Assembly: GCA_904501675.1 (NCBI GenBank)
Contig: CAJGCL010000003.1
Coordinates: forward strand, 1-37,190
Source: Clostridiaceae bacterium
GTDB lineage: Bacteria > Bacillota > Clostridia > Oscillospirales > Acutalibacteraceae
Length of the DNA: 37,190 nucleotides
Reading direction: 5' to 3'
Both the position numbers and the translations under genes were made by a program. Positions 8,209 to 16,860 of the stretch are shown here, piece after piece. The notes beneath the pieces are model-generated. The model saw nothing but the letters and a program-made list of their open reading frames with translations. It had not been told where the DNA came from and did no database searches. Position 1 is the first letter of the stretch. Every line of letters begins with the position of its first letter.

Positions 8209-8976
8209 ATGCGAATTGTAGTTAAAGTGGGTACATCAACTCTCGCCCACAGTACAGGAAATATAAATATCAGGCACGTTGAAGAGCTTTGCAAGGTGCT
8301 TTCAGACCTTAAAAATGCAGGTCATGAGATTATCCTGGTTTCTTCAGGGGCTATCGGAATGGGCGTAGGTAAGCTTTCTCTTAAAGAACGCCCATCAGAT
8401 ATGGCAACAAAGCAGGCGGCTGCCGCAGTTGGTCAGTGCGAACTTATGTATACATACGACAAGCTTTTCTCTGAATATAACCATACTGTAGCCCAGATTC
8501 TTCTTACAGGACTCGACCTTGAAGACCCTACACGTTACCACAATATTAAAACAACAATGAACAGGCTTCTTGAGCTTTCTGTTCTCCCTGTTATAAACGA
8601 AAACGATACCGTTAATACCGACGAAATTTCTGTTGGTGATAACGATACTCTGGGAGCTATTGTTGCGGTTAGTATGCATGCTGATTTACTTGTGCTCCTT
8701 TCTGATATAGACGGTCTTTATACCGCAGACCCTCATAAAGATACTGATGCGAAGCTTATTGATGAAATTACAGAAATCACACCTGAAATTGAAGCATTAG
8801 GCGGCAAAAGCAGTAGCGGTCTCGGTACAGGCGGCATGGCAACGAAACTTGCAGCCGCTAAGAGATGCACTGCTCGCGGTACAGACGTTATAATTGCTAA
8901 TGGCTCATCACCATCAGTTCTTTATAAGATAATCGATGGCGAAAAGGTTGGCACAAGATTTATTTCAAAGAAGTGA
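8209..8976 (+). CDS. proB: Glutamate 5-kinase (short form without PUA domain)
   Basis: A 255-residue amino acid kinase that phosphorylates glutamate in the first step of proline synthesis. Motifs seen are VVKVGTSTL (4-12), LVSSGAIGMG, VINENDTVNTDEISVGDND and GGKSSSGLGTGGMATKL, which cover phosphate, glutamate and ATP contacts. E. coli ProB has a further C-terminal PUA domain of about 100 residues; it is absent here, as in other short ProBs. In E. coli the PUA domain affects proline inhibition, so feedback control may differ. AAAGGTGAT precedes the ATG. proA follows after four bases. Confidence 0.96.
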   Translation: MRIVVKVGTSTLAHSTGNINIRHVEELCKVLSDLKNAGHEIILVSSGAIGMGVGKLSLKERPSDMATKQAAAAVGQCELMYTYDKLFSEYNHTVAQILLTGLDLEDPTRYHNIKTTMNRLLELSVLPVINENDTVNTDEISVGDNDTLGAIVAVSMHADLLVLLSDIDGLYTADPHKDTDAKLIDEITEITPEIEALGGKSSSGLGTGGMATKLAAAKRCTARGTDVIIANGSSPSVLYKIIDGEKVGTRFISKK

Positions 8977-8980
8977 TAAA

Positions 8981-10240
8981 ATGAAAACAACTTTAGAAAT
9001 TTTAAAAGAGGCCAAAAGTGTAAAGAGCGTTCTTTGTTCTCTTTCAACTGAAAACAAAAACCAAGCACTTTTAAAAATGGCGGATGCATTAATAGAAAAT
9101 GCAGAATATATTTTAGAAGAAAACGCTAAGGATTTAGAAAAAGCAAAAGGCACTATTTCCGAGGTTATGCTTGACCGTCTTGCCCTTTCAAAAGAGCGTA
9201 TTGAGGGTATGGCTGAGGGCATACGTCAGGTTGCCCAGCTTCCTGACCCTGTAGGCGAAATACTTGATACGGTCATTAGGCCAAGTGGTATTGTTGTGCA
9301 GAAAACAGCGGTTCCTATGGGCGTTGTTGCAATAATTTACGAAAGCCGACCAAATGTTACATCAGACGCTGCAGCTCTTGCCCTTAAAAGCGGTAATGTT
9401 TGCGTGTTAAGAGGCGGTAAAGAGGCTTTTCTTTCTGCAGATGCAATTGTTACTGCTATGAGAAAAGGTCTTAAGGAAATTGGCCTTCCTGAAAACCTTA
9501 TAAACCTTGTTCAAGATACCACAAGACAAAGCGCAAACGAGCTTATGAACGCCGTTGGGTATGTGGATTTGCTTATACCACGCGGAGGTGCAGGTCTTAT
9601 TAAGGCAGTTACAGAAAACGCCAAGGTTCCTTGCATACAGACAGGCACAGGTATTTGCCATATATATGTTGATAAAAAAGCCGATTATGAAAAGGTTCTT
9701 AACATAATAGAAAATGCTAAAACAAGCAGGCCATCCGTTTGTAATGCTTGCGAGGTTGTTCTTCTGCATGAAAGCCTGGCAGACCAGGTTTTGCCTCTGC
9801 TTAAAGAGCGCCTTTGCAATATTCGTGAGGCAAAAGGGTTGCAGCCGGTTGAACTTCGACTTGACGAGAAGGCAATAAAAATTATAGACGGTACTCCTGC
9901 AAGCGAAAACGATTTTGATACAGAATTCCTTGATTATATATTAGCTGTTAAAGTTGTTTCATCTATAGATGAAGCAATTGAGCATATCGCTCTCCATTCT
10001 ACAGGCCATAGTGAAGCTATTATTACAGAAAACAGAGAAAATGCATATCGTTTTGCAATGGCTGTAGATAGTGCAGCAGTTTATGTGAACGCATCAACGC
10101 GCTTTACTGACGGTGGCGAGTTTGGTCTTGGTTGTGAAATGGGTATTTCAACCCAGAAGCTTCACGCAAGAGGGCCTATGGGTCTTAAAGAGCTTACAAC
10201 ATATAAATACATTATTGCCGGTGATGGTCAGATTCGTTAA
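8981..10240 (+). CDS. proA: Glutamate-5-semialdehyde dehydrogenase (gamma-glutamyl phosphate reductase)
   Basis: A 419-residue NADPH-dependent aldehyde dehydrogenase-fold enzyme that reduces gamma-glutamyl phosphate to glutamate semialdehyde. Motifs seen are IYESRPNVTSDAAALALKSG (substrate loop), LRGGKEA, LIPRGGAGLI and RPSVCNACE, in which C254 is the likely catalytic cysteine. The C-terminal GEFGLGCEMGISTQKLHARG block is also typical. An upstream in-frame TTG at 8936 would extend the protein into proB. I chose the ATG at 8981 because it gives the usual N-terminus and length. It lies four bases after proB and 17 bases before proC, a classic proBAC order. Confidence 0.96.
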   Translation: MKTTLEILKEAKSVKSVLCSLSTENKNQALLKMADALIENAEYILEENAKDLEKAKGTISEVMLDRLALSKERIEGMAEGIRQVAQLPDPVGEILDTVIRPSGIVVQKTAVPMGVVAIIYESRPNVTSDAAALALKSGNVCVLRGGKEAFLSADAIVTAMRKGLKEIGLPENLINLVQDTTRQSANELMNAVGYVDLLIPRGGAGLIKAVTENAKVPCIQTGTGICHIYVDKKADYEKVLNIIENAKTSRPSVCNACEVVLLHESLADQVLPLLKERLCNIREAKGLQPVELRLDEKAIKIIDGTPASENDFDTEFLDYILAVKVVSSIDEAIEHIALHSTGHSEAIITENRENAYRFAMAVDSAAVYVNASTRFTDGGEFGLGCEMGISTQKLHARGPMGLKELTTYKYIIAGDGQIR

Positions 10241-10257
10241 TGTTCTGAGGTGAGATT

Positions 10258-11061
10258 ATGAAAAAAATAGGTTTCTTAGGTTGCGGAAATATGGGCGGTG
10301 CTCTTGCAAAAGCAGCGCTTAAATCTGTTGGTGCAGAAAACATTTTCATCTTTGATGTTGATACTAAAAAAATCAAGAATTTTGCAGATGAAACAGACGT
10401 TAACGTGGCAGATGCAGAATATATTGTTTCAAACTGTGATTATATTTTCTTAGGCGTAAAGCCACAGATGCTTAAAACCCTTTTTGAAAAAATTGCACCT
10501 GTTATTGAAGACAGAACAACAGATTTTACTCTTGTTTCAATGGCAGCAGGAGTGTCCCTTTCATCTATCGGAGCGATGGCACAGGTGGATTGCCCTATAA
10601 TAAGAATTATGCCTAATATGCCTGTTGCAGTAGGTGAGGGTATGATTCTTTATACAGTTAATGATTTTGTGTCTAAAGAAGACCTTGACGGCTTCCTTGA
10701 TGCAATGCAGTATGCAGGAGTGCTGGACAGAATTGATGAAGATAAAATTGATGCTGCATCTGCAGTATCAGGTTGCGGACCCGCATTTGTTTTTATGTTC
10801 TCTGAAGCACTTGCAGATGGAGGAGTGGAATGCGGTCTTCCAAGAGATAAGGCTCTCCTTTATGCTGCTCAGACACTTATCGGTTCAGCTAAAATGCTTT
10901 TAGAAACAGGTGAACATCCGGGTAAATTAAAGGATGCTGTATGCTCTCCTGCCGGCAGCACAATAGAAGGCGTTAAAGCCCTTGAAGAGGGTGCATTCAG
11001 AGCAGCAACAATGAATGCTGTTAAGAGCGCGTATAAGCGTACTCTCGAGCTCGGTAAGTGA
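10258..11061 (+). CDS. proC: Pyrroline-5-carboxylate reductase
   Basis: A 267-residue enzyme that performs the last step of proline synthesis, reducing pyrroline-5-carboxylate with NAD(P)H. The N-terminal Rossmann motif is GFLGCGNMGGALAKA. Later blocks are RIMPNMPVAVGEGM, AVSGCGPAFVFMFSEALADGG and the C-terminal CSPAGSTIEGVKALEEG, all diagnostic of ProC. GAGGTGA precedes the ATG. It is the last gene of this plus-strand operon; a strong hairpin terminator follows about 47 bases downstream. Confidence 0.97.
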   Translation: MKKIGFLGCGNMGGALAKAALKSVGAENIFIFDVDTKKIKNFADETDVNVADAEYIVSNCDYIFLGVKPQMLKTLFEKIAPVIEDRTTDFTLVSMAAGVSLSSIGAMAQVDCPIIRIMPNMPVAVGEGMILYTVNDFVSKEDLDGFLDAMQYAGVLDRIDEDKIDAASAVSGCGPAFVFMFSEALADGGVECGLPRDKALLYAAQTLIGSAKMLLETGEHPGKLKDAVCSPAGSTIEGVKALEEGAFRAATMNAVKSAYKRTLELGK

Positions 11062-11107
11062 TTACTGCCGCTTTTTATTAAACTTTTCACTGTATTTTTT
11101 TATGAAT

Positions 11108-11140
11108 AAAAAGCAGAAGGCTTATGCCTTCTGCTTTTTT
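11108..11140. terminator. Bidirectional intrinsic terminator between proC and the O-antigen ligase-like gene
   Basis: GCAGAAGGC (11113-11121) pairs with GCCTTCTGC (11126-11134) around a TTAT loop, and flanking A5 and T5-T6 runs extend the stem. The stretch can terminate in both directions: plus strand after proC, minus strand after the convergent gene. The TAA stop of the minus-strand gene lies in the loop, so its last codons are part of the stem. Confidence 0.9.
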
Positions 11141-12582
11141 GCTTTTCTTTTATCTCTGAATTTTTTAAATATGGGTACTTTTACCTGTGGTTCTGTGTCG
11201 TTGGATTTTTCAACAACTATAAGGTAAACAACTACGAGTAAGAGGTAAGGAACAGGGCAGAAAATACCCGGGTTTACGAGAGACATTAATTCAAGGCTTA
11301 TATATGAAAGAAAAACAGTCATATTAAAAAGAGTTGCCTCTTTCCATATAAGCATATTTCTTTTAACAAACTGGTAAACAAAAGCGACAATTCCCACAGT
11401 GCCGAAGCTACCCATAATCTGAATCGGCTCGCAATGGTACCAGCAAAGAGAGCCGGGCTTGCTTTTGAAAATATCTCTGTTTGTAAGGTTTCCGAGACCG
11501 GTACCGAAAACAGGGTGATTAAAGAAATCTTCAATTCCTCTTGCATAGTGGCGCACACGTGTTTCAGTATCAGGTCCGCCAAGAAGGAACTGGTTAAGCA
11601 CCTTGAAAAGTCTTTGAATTGTAAAGTTAAGGAAGGATGTGATTTCGGGCAGGAAAACCAATGCAACAAAGAAGAAACAAAGACAAATAAGAACATAAGC
11701 AAGCCTGCGACGTTTATCGTAGAGAATAAACATTACAAGGCACATAACAAGCTCAATTGTACCAAAAAGCATACCGCCACGGGAGCCTGTAAGAAGCATT
11801 GCAATGTAGAAGATAAATGCAAGCACCGCAGTATAAGGCTTTTTGTTACCAAGGTAGAAGGCAAAAGGTGTTGCCATCATAAGAATTGTGGAAGCGTTAT
11901 TACGCCACCTGATATAGAAAATACCGCCTTTATCAATAACAGTATTAACATTTATAACATAGTGAGCAAATACCATAAAGGATATGAACAAGCCTATAAC
12001 AACCATCATCTGGGAAAGCTTTTCAATCAATAAATATTTATCGGTATGCTCAATTTTAGCATAGAAATAGCAGTAGACAAGAAGCATACCAAAGCCTATG
12101 CCAAGCATATTGTAAATGGATGCGCCCGAGAAATAGTCTTTTGCAGAAATAACACCAACGCCGCCAATTATAACTGAAATGGAAACAAAAAGCATTGGCA
12201 GGAATTGAGAGCCTTTTGTTGTTGGCCTTTTATAATAAGCAACTATATTAAAAAGAAACGCCGCAACCAAGGGGAGCACGAGCCATATTATACTAGTAAA
12301 TTCACTCAGGGAATTATAACAACGTATTGCTATACAGTATGTAAACAGGGCGGGAATAAGCATTGCAAAAATGTCGCCTGAAACAACAAAGCAGAAGCCT
12401 GTTATGTAGGCTAAAACAACCGTTCCCCAGATATCTATTGCGCTACGCGGATAAAAAGAATGGAGGCAAGCAAATATTCCCGTAATAACAAAAAGGATTG
12501 CCATCCATTTTTCGCTTAAAATAAAAGCTCTGAGGTTTTCAAGCCTCAAAAGAGCCTTTTCTGATTTTAAAAGTTTTTCCAT
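11122..12582 (-). CDS. O-antigen ligase / polysaccharide polymerase family membrane protein
   Basis: A 486-residue polytopic membrane protein with roughly a dozen hydrophobic segments. After a long loop it has GIEDFFNHPVFGTGLGNL, which resembles the Wzy_C motif of O-antigen ligases and capsule polymerases. These enzymes join or polymerise lipid-linked glycans outside the membrane. The C-terminal tail is very basic (KKFRDKRKAKKQKA). The start is placed at the ATG at 12582; a TTG at 12597 lacks a ribosome site. It stands alone, with its own promoter and no glycosyltransferase neighbours, so its substrate is open. Confidence 0.75.
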   Translation of the reverse strand: MEKLLKSEKALLRLENLRAFILSEKWMAILFVITGIFACLHSFYPRSAIDIWGTVVLAYITGFCFVVSGDIFAMLIPALFTYCIAIRCYNSLSEFTSIIWLVLPLVAAFLFNIVAYYKRPTTKGSQFLPMLFVSISVIIGGVGVISAKDYFSGASIYNMLGIGFGMLLVYCYFYAKIEHTDKYLLIEKLSQMMVVIGLFISFMVFAHYVINVNTVIDKGGIFYIRWRNNASTILMMATPFAFYLGNKKPYTAVLAFIFYIAMLLTGSRGGMLFGTIELVMCLVMFILYDKRRRLAYVLICLCFFFVALVFLPEITSFLNFTIQRLFKVLNQFLLGGPDTETRVRHYARGIEDFFNHPVFGTGLGNLTNRDIFKSKPGSLCWYHCEPIQIMGSFGTVGIVAFVYQFVKRNMLIWKEATLFNMTVFLSYISLELMSLVNPGIFCPVPYLLLVVVYLIVVEKSNDTEPQVKVPIFKKFRDKRKAKKQKA

Positions 12583-12628
12583 ATAAGTACCACACAATTA
12601 ATTTATTGATAATAGTATACTATAAGCC

Positions 12629-12656
12629 ATTATACCTAAAACCGCGAAATTTGCAA
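12629..12656 (-). promoter_or_regulatory. Putative sigma-A promoter of the O-antigen ligase-like gene
   Basis: Read on the minus strand, TTGCAA (12651-12656) and a perfect TATAAT (12629-12634) are 16 bases apart, about 46 bases upstream of the ATG. A 10-bp palindrome TAGTATACTA follows between the -10 box and the gene and could be an operator. Confidence 0.6.
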
Positions 12657-12691
12657 TAAATATTACAAAATCTTAATAATTGTAATATTTT

Positions 12692-12731
12692 AAAATAAAA
12701 ATCCACTTGCAGAATATATGCAAGTGGATTT
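12692..12731 (-). terminator. Intrinsic terminator of the heterodimeric ABC exporter operon
   Basis: TCCACTTGCA (12702-12711) pairs with TGCAAGTGGA (12719-12728) around a 7-base loop, extended by A-T pairs. In the minus direction it comes just after the exporter stop codon and is followed by a T-rich run. Confidence 0.85.
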
Positions 12732-12738
12732 AGTGCTT

Positions 12739-14703
12739 TTATGACAATTCAAATTGTCCTGTATATAACTTGTAATATTTGCCTTTTTGCTCAAGCAAGG
12801 TTTCGTGGTCACCTTTTTCAATAATCTCGCCGTTTTCAAGCACCATAATAGCGTTTGAATTTCGCACGGTAGAGAGGCGGTGAGCAATAACGAAAACGGT
12901 TCTGCCTTCCATAAGTTTATCTGTGCCTTTTTCAATAAGGCGTTCTGTTCTTGTATCAATAGAGCTTGTTGCTTCGTCAAGAATAAGAACAGGCGGGTTG
13001 GCAACTGCCGCGCGGGCAATGGAAATAAGCTGGCGCTGACCTTGTGAAAGGTTTGCTCCGTCTCCCGTAAGCATTGTGTTATAGCCTTCGGGAAGTCTTG
13101 AAATAAAGCTGTGGGCATTGGCAACATTTGCTGCTTCAACAATTTCCTCGTGGGTAGCGTCAAGCTTACCGTAACGGATATTGTCTTCAACAGTGCCTGT
13201 GAAAAGGTGAGTGTCCTGTAAAACCATTGCAAGTGAACGGCGCAAGTCGTCCTTCTTGATTTTCTTTATATTAATGCCGTCGTATGTGATTTTACCTTCC
13301 TGAACGTCGTAGAAACGGTTTATAAGGTTTGTAATTGTTGTTTTACCTGCACCTGTTGAGCCTACGAAAGCAATCTTCTGACCCGGTTTTGCGTAAAGAG
13401 AAACGTTTTTGAGAACATTTTTCTTTCCGTCATAAGAGAATGTTACATCGTGGAATCTTACATCGCCTTTGAGAAGAGTATAGGTAACGGAGCCGTCTGC
13501 GGAGTGCGGATGCTTCCATGCCCATACGCCTGTGCGTTCATTAACTTCCTCTATATTGCCGTTTTCGTCAACCTTTGCGTTAACAAGAGTAACGTAGCCG
13601 TCGTCTTCCTCATGCTCTGCATCAATAACCTCAAAAATTCTTTCTGCACCCGCAAGGGCAACAAGAATATTATTCATCTGCTGTGAAACCTGTGCTATAG
13701 GGTTTGAAAACTGACGTGTGTACTGAAGGAAGGATGCGAGAGAACCAATGGTAAGAGCGCCTTTAATACCGCCTGTAAAGAAGCCTAACGCACCTGATGG
13801 TTCTGTAAGAGTCAGAATAATATAGGCACCAACAGCAGCAGTAAGAGTGAAATTGAAGTATGAAATGTTACCCATAATAGGCATTAAAATGCTTGCAAAG
13901 GTATGAGCTTTTGTTGCAGATTTTCTGAAGTCTTCGTTAATTACTGCAAATTCGTTGTTGGTTTTACCTTCTCTGCAGAAAACCTTAACAACCTTTAAGC
14001 CTTCAATAAGCTCTTCGATATAACCATTAAGCTGACCAACCGCACTTTGCTGCTTGCGGAAATAGTTTGAACTGCGCTTACCGATAAACTTGATAACTGC
14101 CAGCATAACGAAAAGCATAATAATTATAAGGCAGGTAAGAGCAGGGCTTATATAAAGCATCATTAAGAATATACCTATAATGGATATAAGAGAAGATATT
14201 GTCTGAATAAGACCCTGACTTATGGCCTCGCGCACAGTGTCAACGTCGTTTGTAAAACGGCTCATAAGCTCGCCGTGGTTGTGAGTATCAAAATACTTTA
14301 TAGGTAAATCCTGAAGATGCTCAAAAAGGTCTTTTCTTAAAAGGTTAAGAGTTTTCTGCGAAATGTTAAGCATAATTCTTGATTGACCGTATTGCGCTGC
14401 AATACCACAAAGATAAACAATCAAAAGAACAGTGAGAAAACCGATAAGCTTGCTCATATCCTGGGAGCCTGAGGAAAGTAAAACGCCTATTTCGTCTACA
14501 ATAGGTGATAACATTGCTGTGCCTGCAATATTTGCGCCGGCAGATATTATTACCATAAGAACAACAATTGCCAAAAGACCTTTGCTCTTTGCAACATAGG
14601 AGAGAAGGCGCGCAACTGTTTTACCGGTATTTTGAGGTCTGCCAAATTTCATTTTGTTGCCCGGACTGTTATTACCCTTCAGAGGAGTTCCCTTTGGTGG
14701 CAT
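12739..14703 (-). CDS. ABC exporter half-transporter, subunit with canonical catalytic residues
   Basis: A 654-residue fusion of a six-helix membrane domain and an ATPase domain. Walker A is GSTGAGKTT (448-456) and Walker B VLILDEATSS has the catalytic Glu at 577. The signature is the non-standard LSQGQ (552-556), and the switch motif is VIAHRLSTV. A hydrophilic stretch of about 45 residues (around 364-410) lies between the two halves. The N-terminal tail is polar, Pro/Gly/Lys-rich. It is the second gene of a two-gene operon, 15 bases after its partner. The pair resembles TM287/288-type heterodimeric exporters; substrate (drug, lipid or peptide) is unknown. Confidence 0.9.
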   Translation of the reverse strand: MPPKGTPLKGNNSPGNKMKFGRPQNTGKTVARLLSYVAKSKGLLAIVVLMVIISAGANIAGTAMLSPIVDEIGVLLSSGSQDMSKLIGFLTVLLIVYLCGIAAQYGQSRIMLNISQKTLNLLRKDLFEHLQDLPIKYFDTHNHGELMSRFTNDVDTVREAISQGLIQTISSLISIIGIFLMMLYISPALTCLIIIMLFVMLAVIKFIGKRSSNYFRKQQSAVGQLNGYIEELIEGLKVVKVFCREGKTNNEFAVINEDFRKSATKAHTFASILMPIMGNISYFNFTLTAAVGAYIILTLTEPSGALGFFTGGIKGALTIGSLASFLQYTRQFSNPIAQVSQQMNNILVALAGAERIFEVIDAEHEEDDGYVTLVNAKVDENGNIEEVNERTGVWAWKHPHSADGSVTYTLLKGDVRFHDVTFSYDGKKNVLKNVSLYAKPGQKIAFVGSTGAGKTTITNLINRFYDVQEGKITYDGINIKKIKKDDLRRSLAMVLQDTHLFTGTVEDNIRYGKLDATHEEIVEAANVANAHSFISRLPEGYNTMLTGDGANLSQGQRQLISIARAAVANPPVLILDEATSSIDTRTERLIEKGTDKLMEGRTVFVIAHRLSTVRNSNAIMVLENGEIIEKGDHETLLEQKGKYYKLYTGQFELS

Positions 14704-14718
14704 AAAATCTCTCCTTTC

Positions 14719-16518
14719 TTATTGTTCCATTTTGCTTTCTTGCTGCGAAATATAAACCTCTTTGTATATTTCGTTGCGCGAAAGTAATTCTTCGTGTGTA
14801 CCTATATCGTCGATTTTTCCGTCATCAAGCACTACTATTTTGTCTGCGTGCTGAATAGAATTTATTCGTTGTGCGATTATAATTTTTGTTGTTTGAGGAA
14901 GAAGATTTTTCAATCCTTCCCTTATCTTGCCGTCTGTTGCGGTATCAACAGCACTTGTAGAATCGTCAAGAATAAGCACTTTAGGCTTTTTGAGGATTGC
15001 TCTTGCAATGCAGAGTCGCTGCTTCTGTCCTCCTGATACGTTTACACCGCCCTGACCTAAATCTGTCTGATAGCCGTCAGGGAAGCTCATAACAAAATCG
15101 TCTGCCTGAGCAATTTTTGCCGCAGCGCGTAATTCGTCCATTGTGGCGCTTTCGTCGCCCCAACGAAGATTTTCTTCGATTGTGCCTGAGAAAAGAAGGT
15201 TTGTCTGAAGCACCATTGATACGCTTTCGCGCAAGTTGGAAAGAGAATAATCCTTTACATCCCTGCCACCAACTAAAACCTGACCTTCTGTTACGTCATA
15301 AAGGCGAGGGATAAGCTGAACAAGAGATGTTTTTGCAGAACCTGTTCCGCCTAAAATACCAATAGTTTCACCTGAGTTAATAGAAAGATTTATGTTTTTA
15401 AGAACATTGTTCTCCGCATCTTTGCTGTATTTGAAGGATACATTTTTAAACTCAATGCTTCCGTCTTTAACTGATGCGGTGCTGTCTGCGTTATCGTCTG
15501 AAATGTGGGGTTTTTCTGAAAGGATTTCGCTTATTCTGTTCAAAGAAGCCTTTGCCATAACAGACATTACGAAAATCATTGAAACTATCATAAGCGACAT
15601 AAATATCTGCTGAATATATGTTATAAAGCTCATAAGGTCGCCAATGTACATTGAGCCGCCAAGAATAAGCTTTGCACCAATCCATAAAACAAGCAAAATG
15701 CAGGCGTAAATTGAAACAGACATGATAGGTCCGTTAAGAATAATCAGCTTTTCTGCAAAGATAGATGCATCGCGTAGCTCATCGTTGGAAATGCGGAATT
15801 TATCTTTTTCGTGCTTTGCTCTAACAAATGCTTTAACAACTCTTGCAGCAATAAGGTTCTCCTGAATAGAGTTGTTGAACTGGTCATATTTTTTAAACAT
15901 TTTCGTAAATCTCTTGTGAGCGGCAGAGCCGATTAAAAGAATAAGGGTAAACATAATTGGTGCTATGCAGATAAACACAAGAGAAAGCTTTTTGTTAATG
16001 CTGAATGCCATGGAAATAGCCATAACAAACATAAGAGGAGAACGGATAAGCATCCTGAGAGCCATCATAAACGCCATCTGAATCATACCAATATCTGTTG
16101 TCATACGGGTGATAAGGGAGCCTGTTGAGAACTTATCGACGTTCGAAAAGGAGAAGCCAAGAACTTTTTCAAAAAGGCTTTTTCTCAGCTCAGCACCAAA
16201 TCCCATACCTGCCTTTGATGCAAAATATGCTGCGCTCGCTCCGCAAAGAAGAGATATACAAGCAAGCCCTAACATAAGGCCACCTGTTGCAAGAATAAGG
16301 TCGGTACCTGCTTTTTCAGCAAATCCGAGTTTTATGAGAATATCTGCAATGAAGCTGTCCTTTGATGAAAGTGGCTGGCCTGAAATTCCACAGTCCACAA
16401 TCACAGACATTAAAAGAGGAATGGTTACTTCAATAAGCACCTCAAAAACAATGCATAAAGGAGACATTATTGCAGGAAGCTTGTATTTTTTTGCAAATGG
16501 CAAAAGTTGTTTGAGCAT
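14719..16518 (-). CDS. ABC exporter half-transporter, subunit with degenerate ATP site
   Basis: A 599-residue membrane/ATPase fusion. Walker A reads GGTGSAKTS (390-398), with Ala where Gly is usual. Walker B reads VLILDDSTSA, with Asp519 in place of the catalytic Glu. The switch histidine is replaced by Gln550 in IIIAQRI. The signature VSGGQ (494-498) is normal. These changes are those of the non-hydrolysing half in heterodimeric exporters such as TM287/288 or BmrC/BmrD. The gene is first in the operon, with GAAAGGAG just upstream of the ATG. The partner's LSQGQ signature would complete the same degenerate site. Confidence 0.9.
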   Translation of the reverse strand: MLKQLLPFAKKYKLPAIMSPLCIVFEVLIEVTIPLLMSVIVDCGISGQPLSSKDSFIADILIKLGFAEKAGTDLILATGGLMLGLACISLLCGASAAYFASKAGMGFGAELRKSLFEKVLGFSFSNVDKFSTGSLITRMTTDIGMIQMAFMMALRMLIRSPLMFVMAISMAFSINKKLSLVFICIAPIMFTLILLIGSAAHKRFTKMFKKYDQFNNSIQENLIAARVVKAFVRAKHEKDKFRISNDELRDASIFAEKLIILNGPIMSVSIYACILLVLWIGAKLILGGSMYIGDLMSFITYIQQIFMSLMIVSMIFVMSVMAKASLNRISEILSEKPHISDDNADSTASVKDGSIEFKNVSFKYSKDAENNVLKNINLSINSGETIGILGGTGSAKTSLVQLIPRLYDVTEGQVLVGGRDVKDYSLSNLRESVSMVLQTNLLFSGTIEENLRWGDESATMDELRAAAKIAQADDFVMSFPDGYQTDLGQGGVNVSGGQKQRLCIARAILKKPKVLILDDSTSAVDTATDGKIREGLKNLLPQTTKIIIAQRINSIQHADKIVVLDDGKIDDIGTHEELLSRNEIYKEVYISQQESKMEQ

Positions 16519-16860
16519 TGGTTTTCTCCTTTCGGATATTTATAGATAAATATAATTATTACATATAATTCTTTAATAAGAAATACTACCACATTTTTCT
16601 GATTTATTTTTACAAAAAAGAAAAATAAAATTTGTTTTTTAAAGTTCACAGAATATTAAATTTTGTGATAAACAAAAAATGACGAATAACGGTGTTGGAT
16701 TATTGGTGTTTTTGTCGTTTTTGTTGTGCAAAACTGCCAAACACAACCGGTAAATTTTAATATGCATTTGAACAAAATATATTAAAACCTCTTGAAAACA
16801 ACTTTTAGTTTTGATATTATTAAATTGATTTAACATAAACTTTTTTGGTGGTGGCAGGAA
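16519..16860. other. Intergenic region between the divergent ABC exporter operon and glgB
   Basis: This 342-base gap is very A/T-rich. It holds the exporter ribosome site at its left edge and the glgB promoter at its right edge. On the minus strand TGGTAGTAT (16583-16591) is a possible extended -10 box for the exporter, with no convincing -35. A perfect 9-bp inverted repeat TTTTAATAT / ATATTAAAA (16755-16763 and 16779-16787) sits directly upstream of the glgB -35 box. I see no gene or RNA family in it. Confidence 0.5.
16792..16820 (+). promoter_or_regulatory. Putative sigma-A promoter of the glycogen operon
   Basis: TTGAAA (16792-16797), a 17-base spacer and TATTAT (16815-16820) form a strong consensus-like promoter, about 40 bases upstream of the glgB start. 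An AT-rich 9-bp inverted repeat ends five bases before the -35 box. Confidence 0.75.

Noticed and set aside
8936..8980. Upstream TTG start for proA
   Set aside because: It would extend into proB and add residues absent from ProA; the ATG at 8981 gives the usual length.
11434..12033. A 199-codon plus-strand open frame inside the O-antigen ligase-like gene
   Set aside because: It is antisense to a clearly coding membrane protein, lacks a ribosome site and has a Lys/Asn/Cys-rich composition unlike a protein family.
12690..13232. A 180-codon minus-strand frame within the ABC exporter gene
   Set aside because: It is the shifted frame of the ATPase domain, which is intact in the main frame; it shows no motifs of its own.
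16109..16549. A 146-codon plus-strand open frame over the start of the ABC exporter gene
   Set aside because: It is antisense to conserved membrane-domain codons, with no ribosome site and no recognisable motif.
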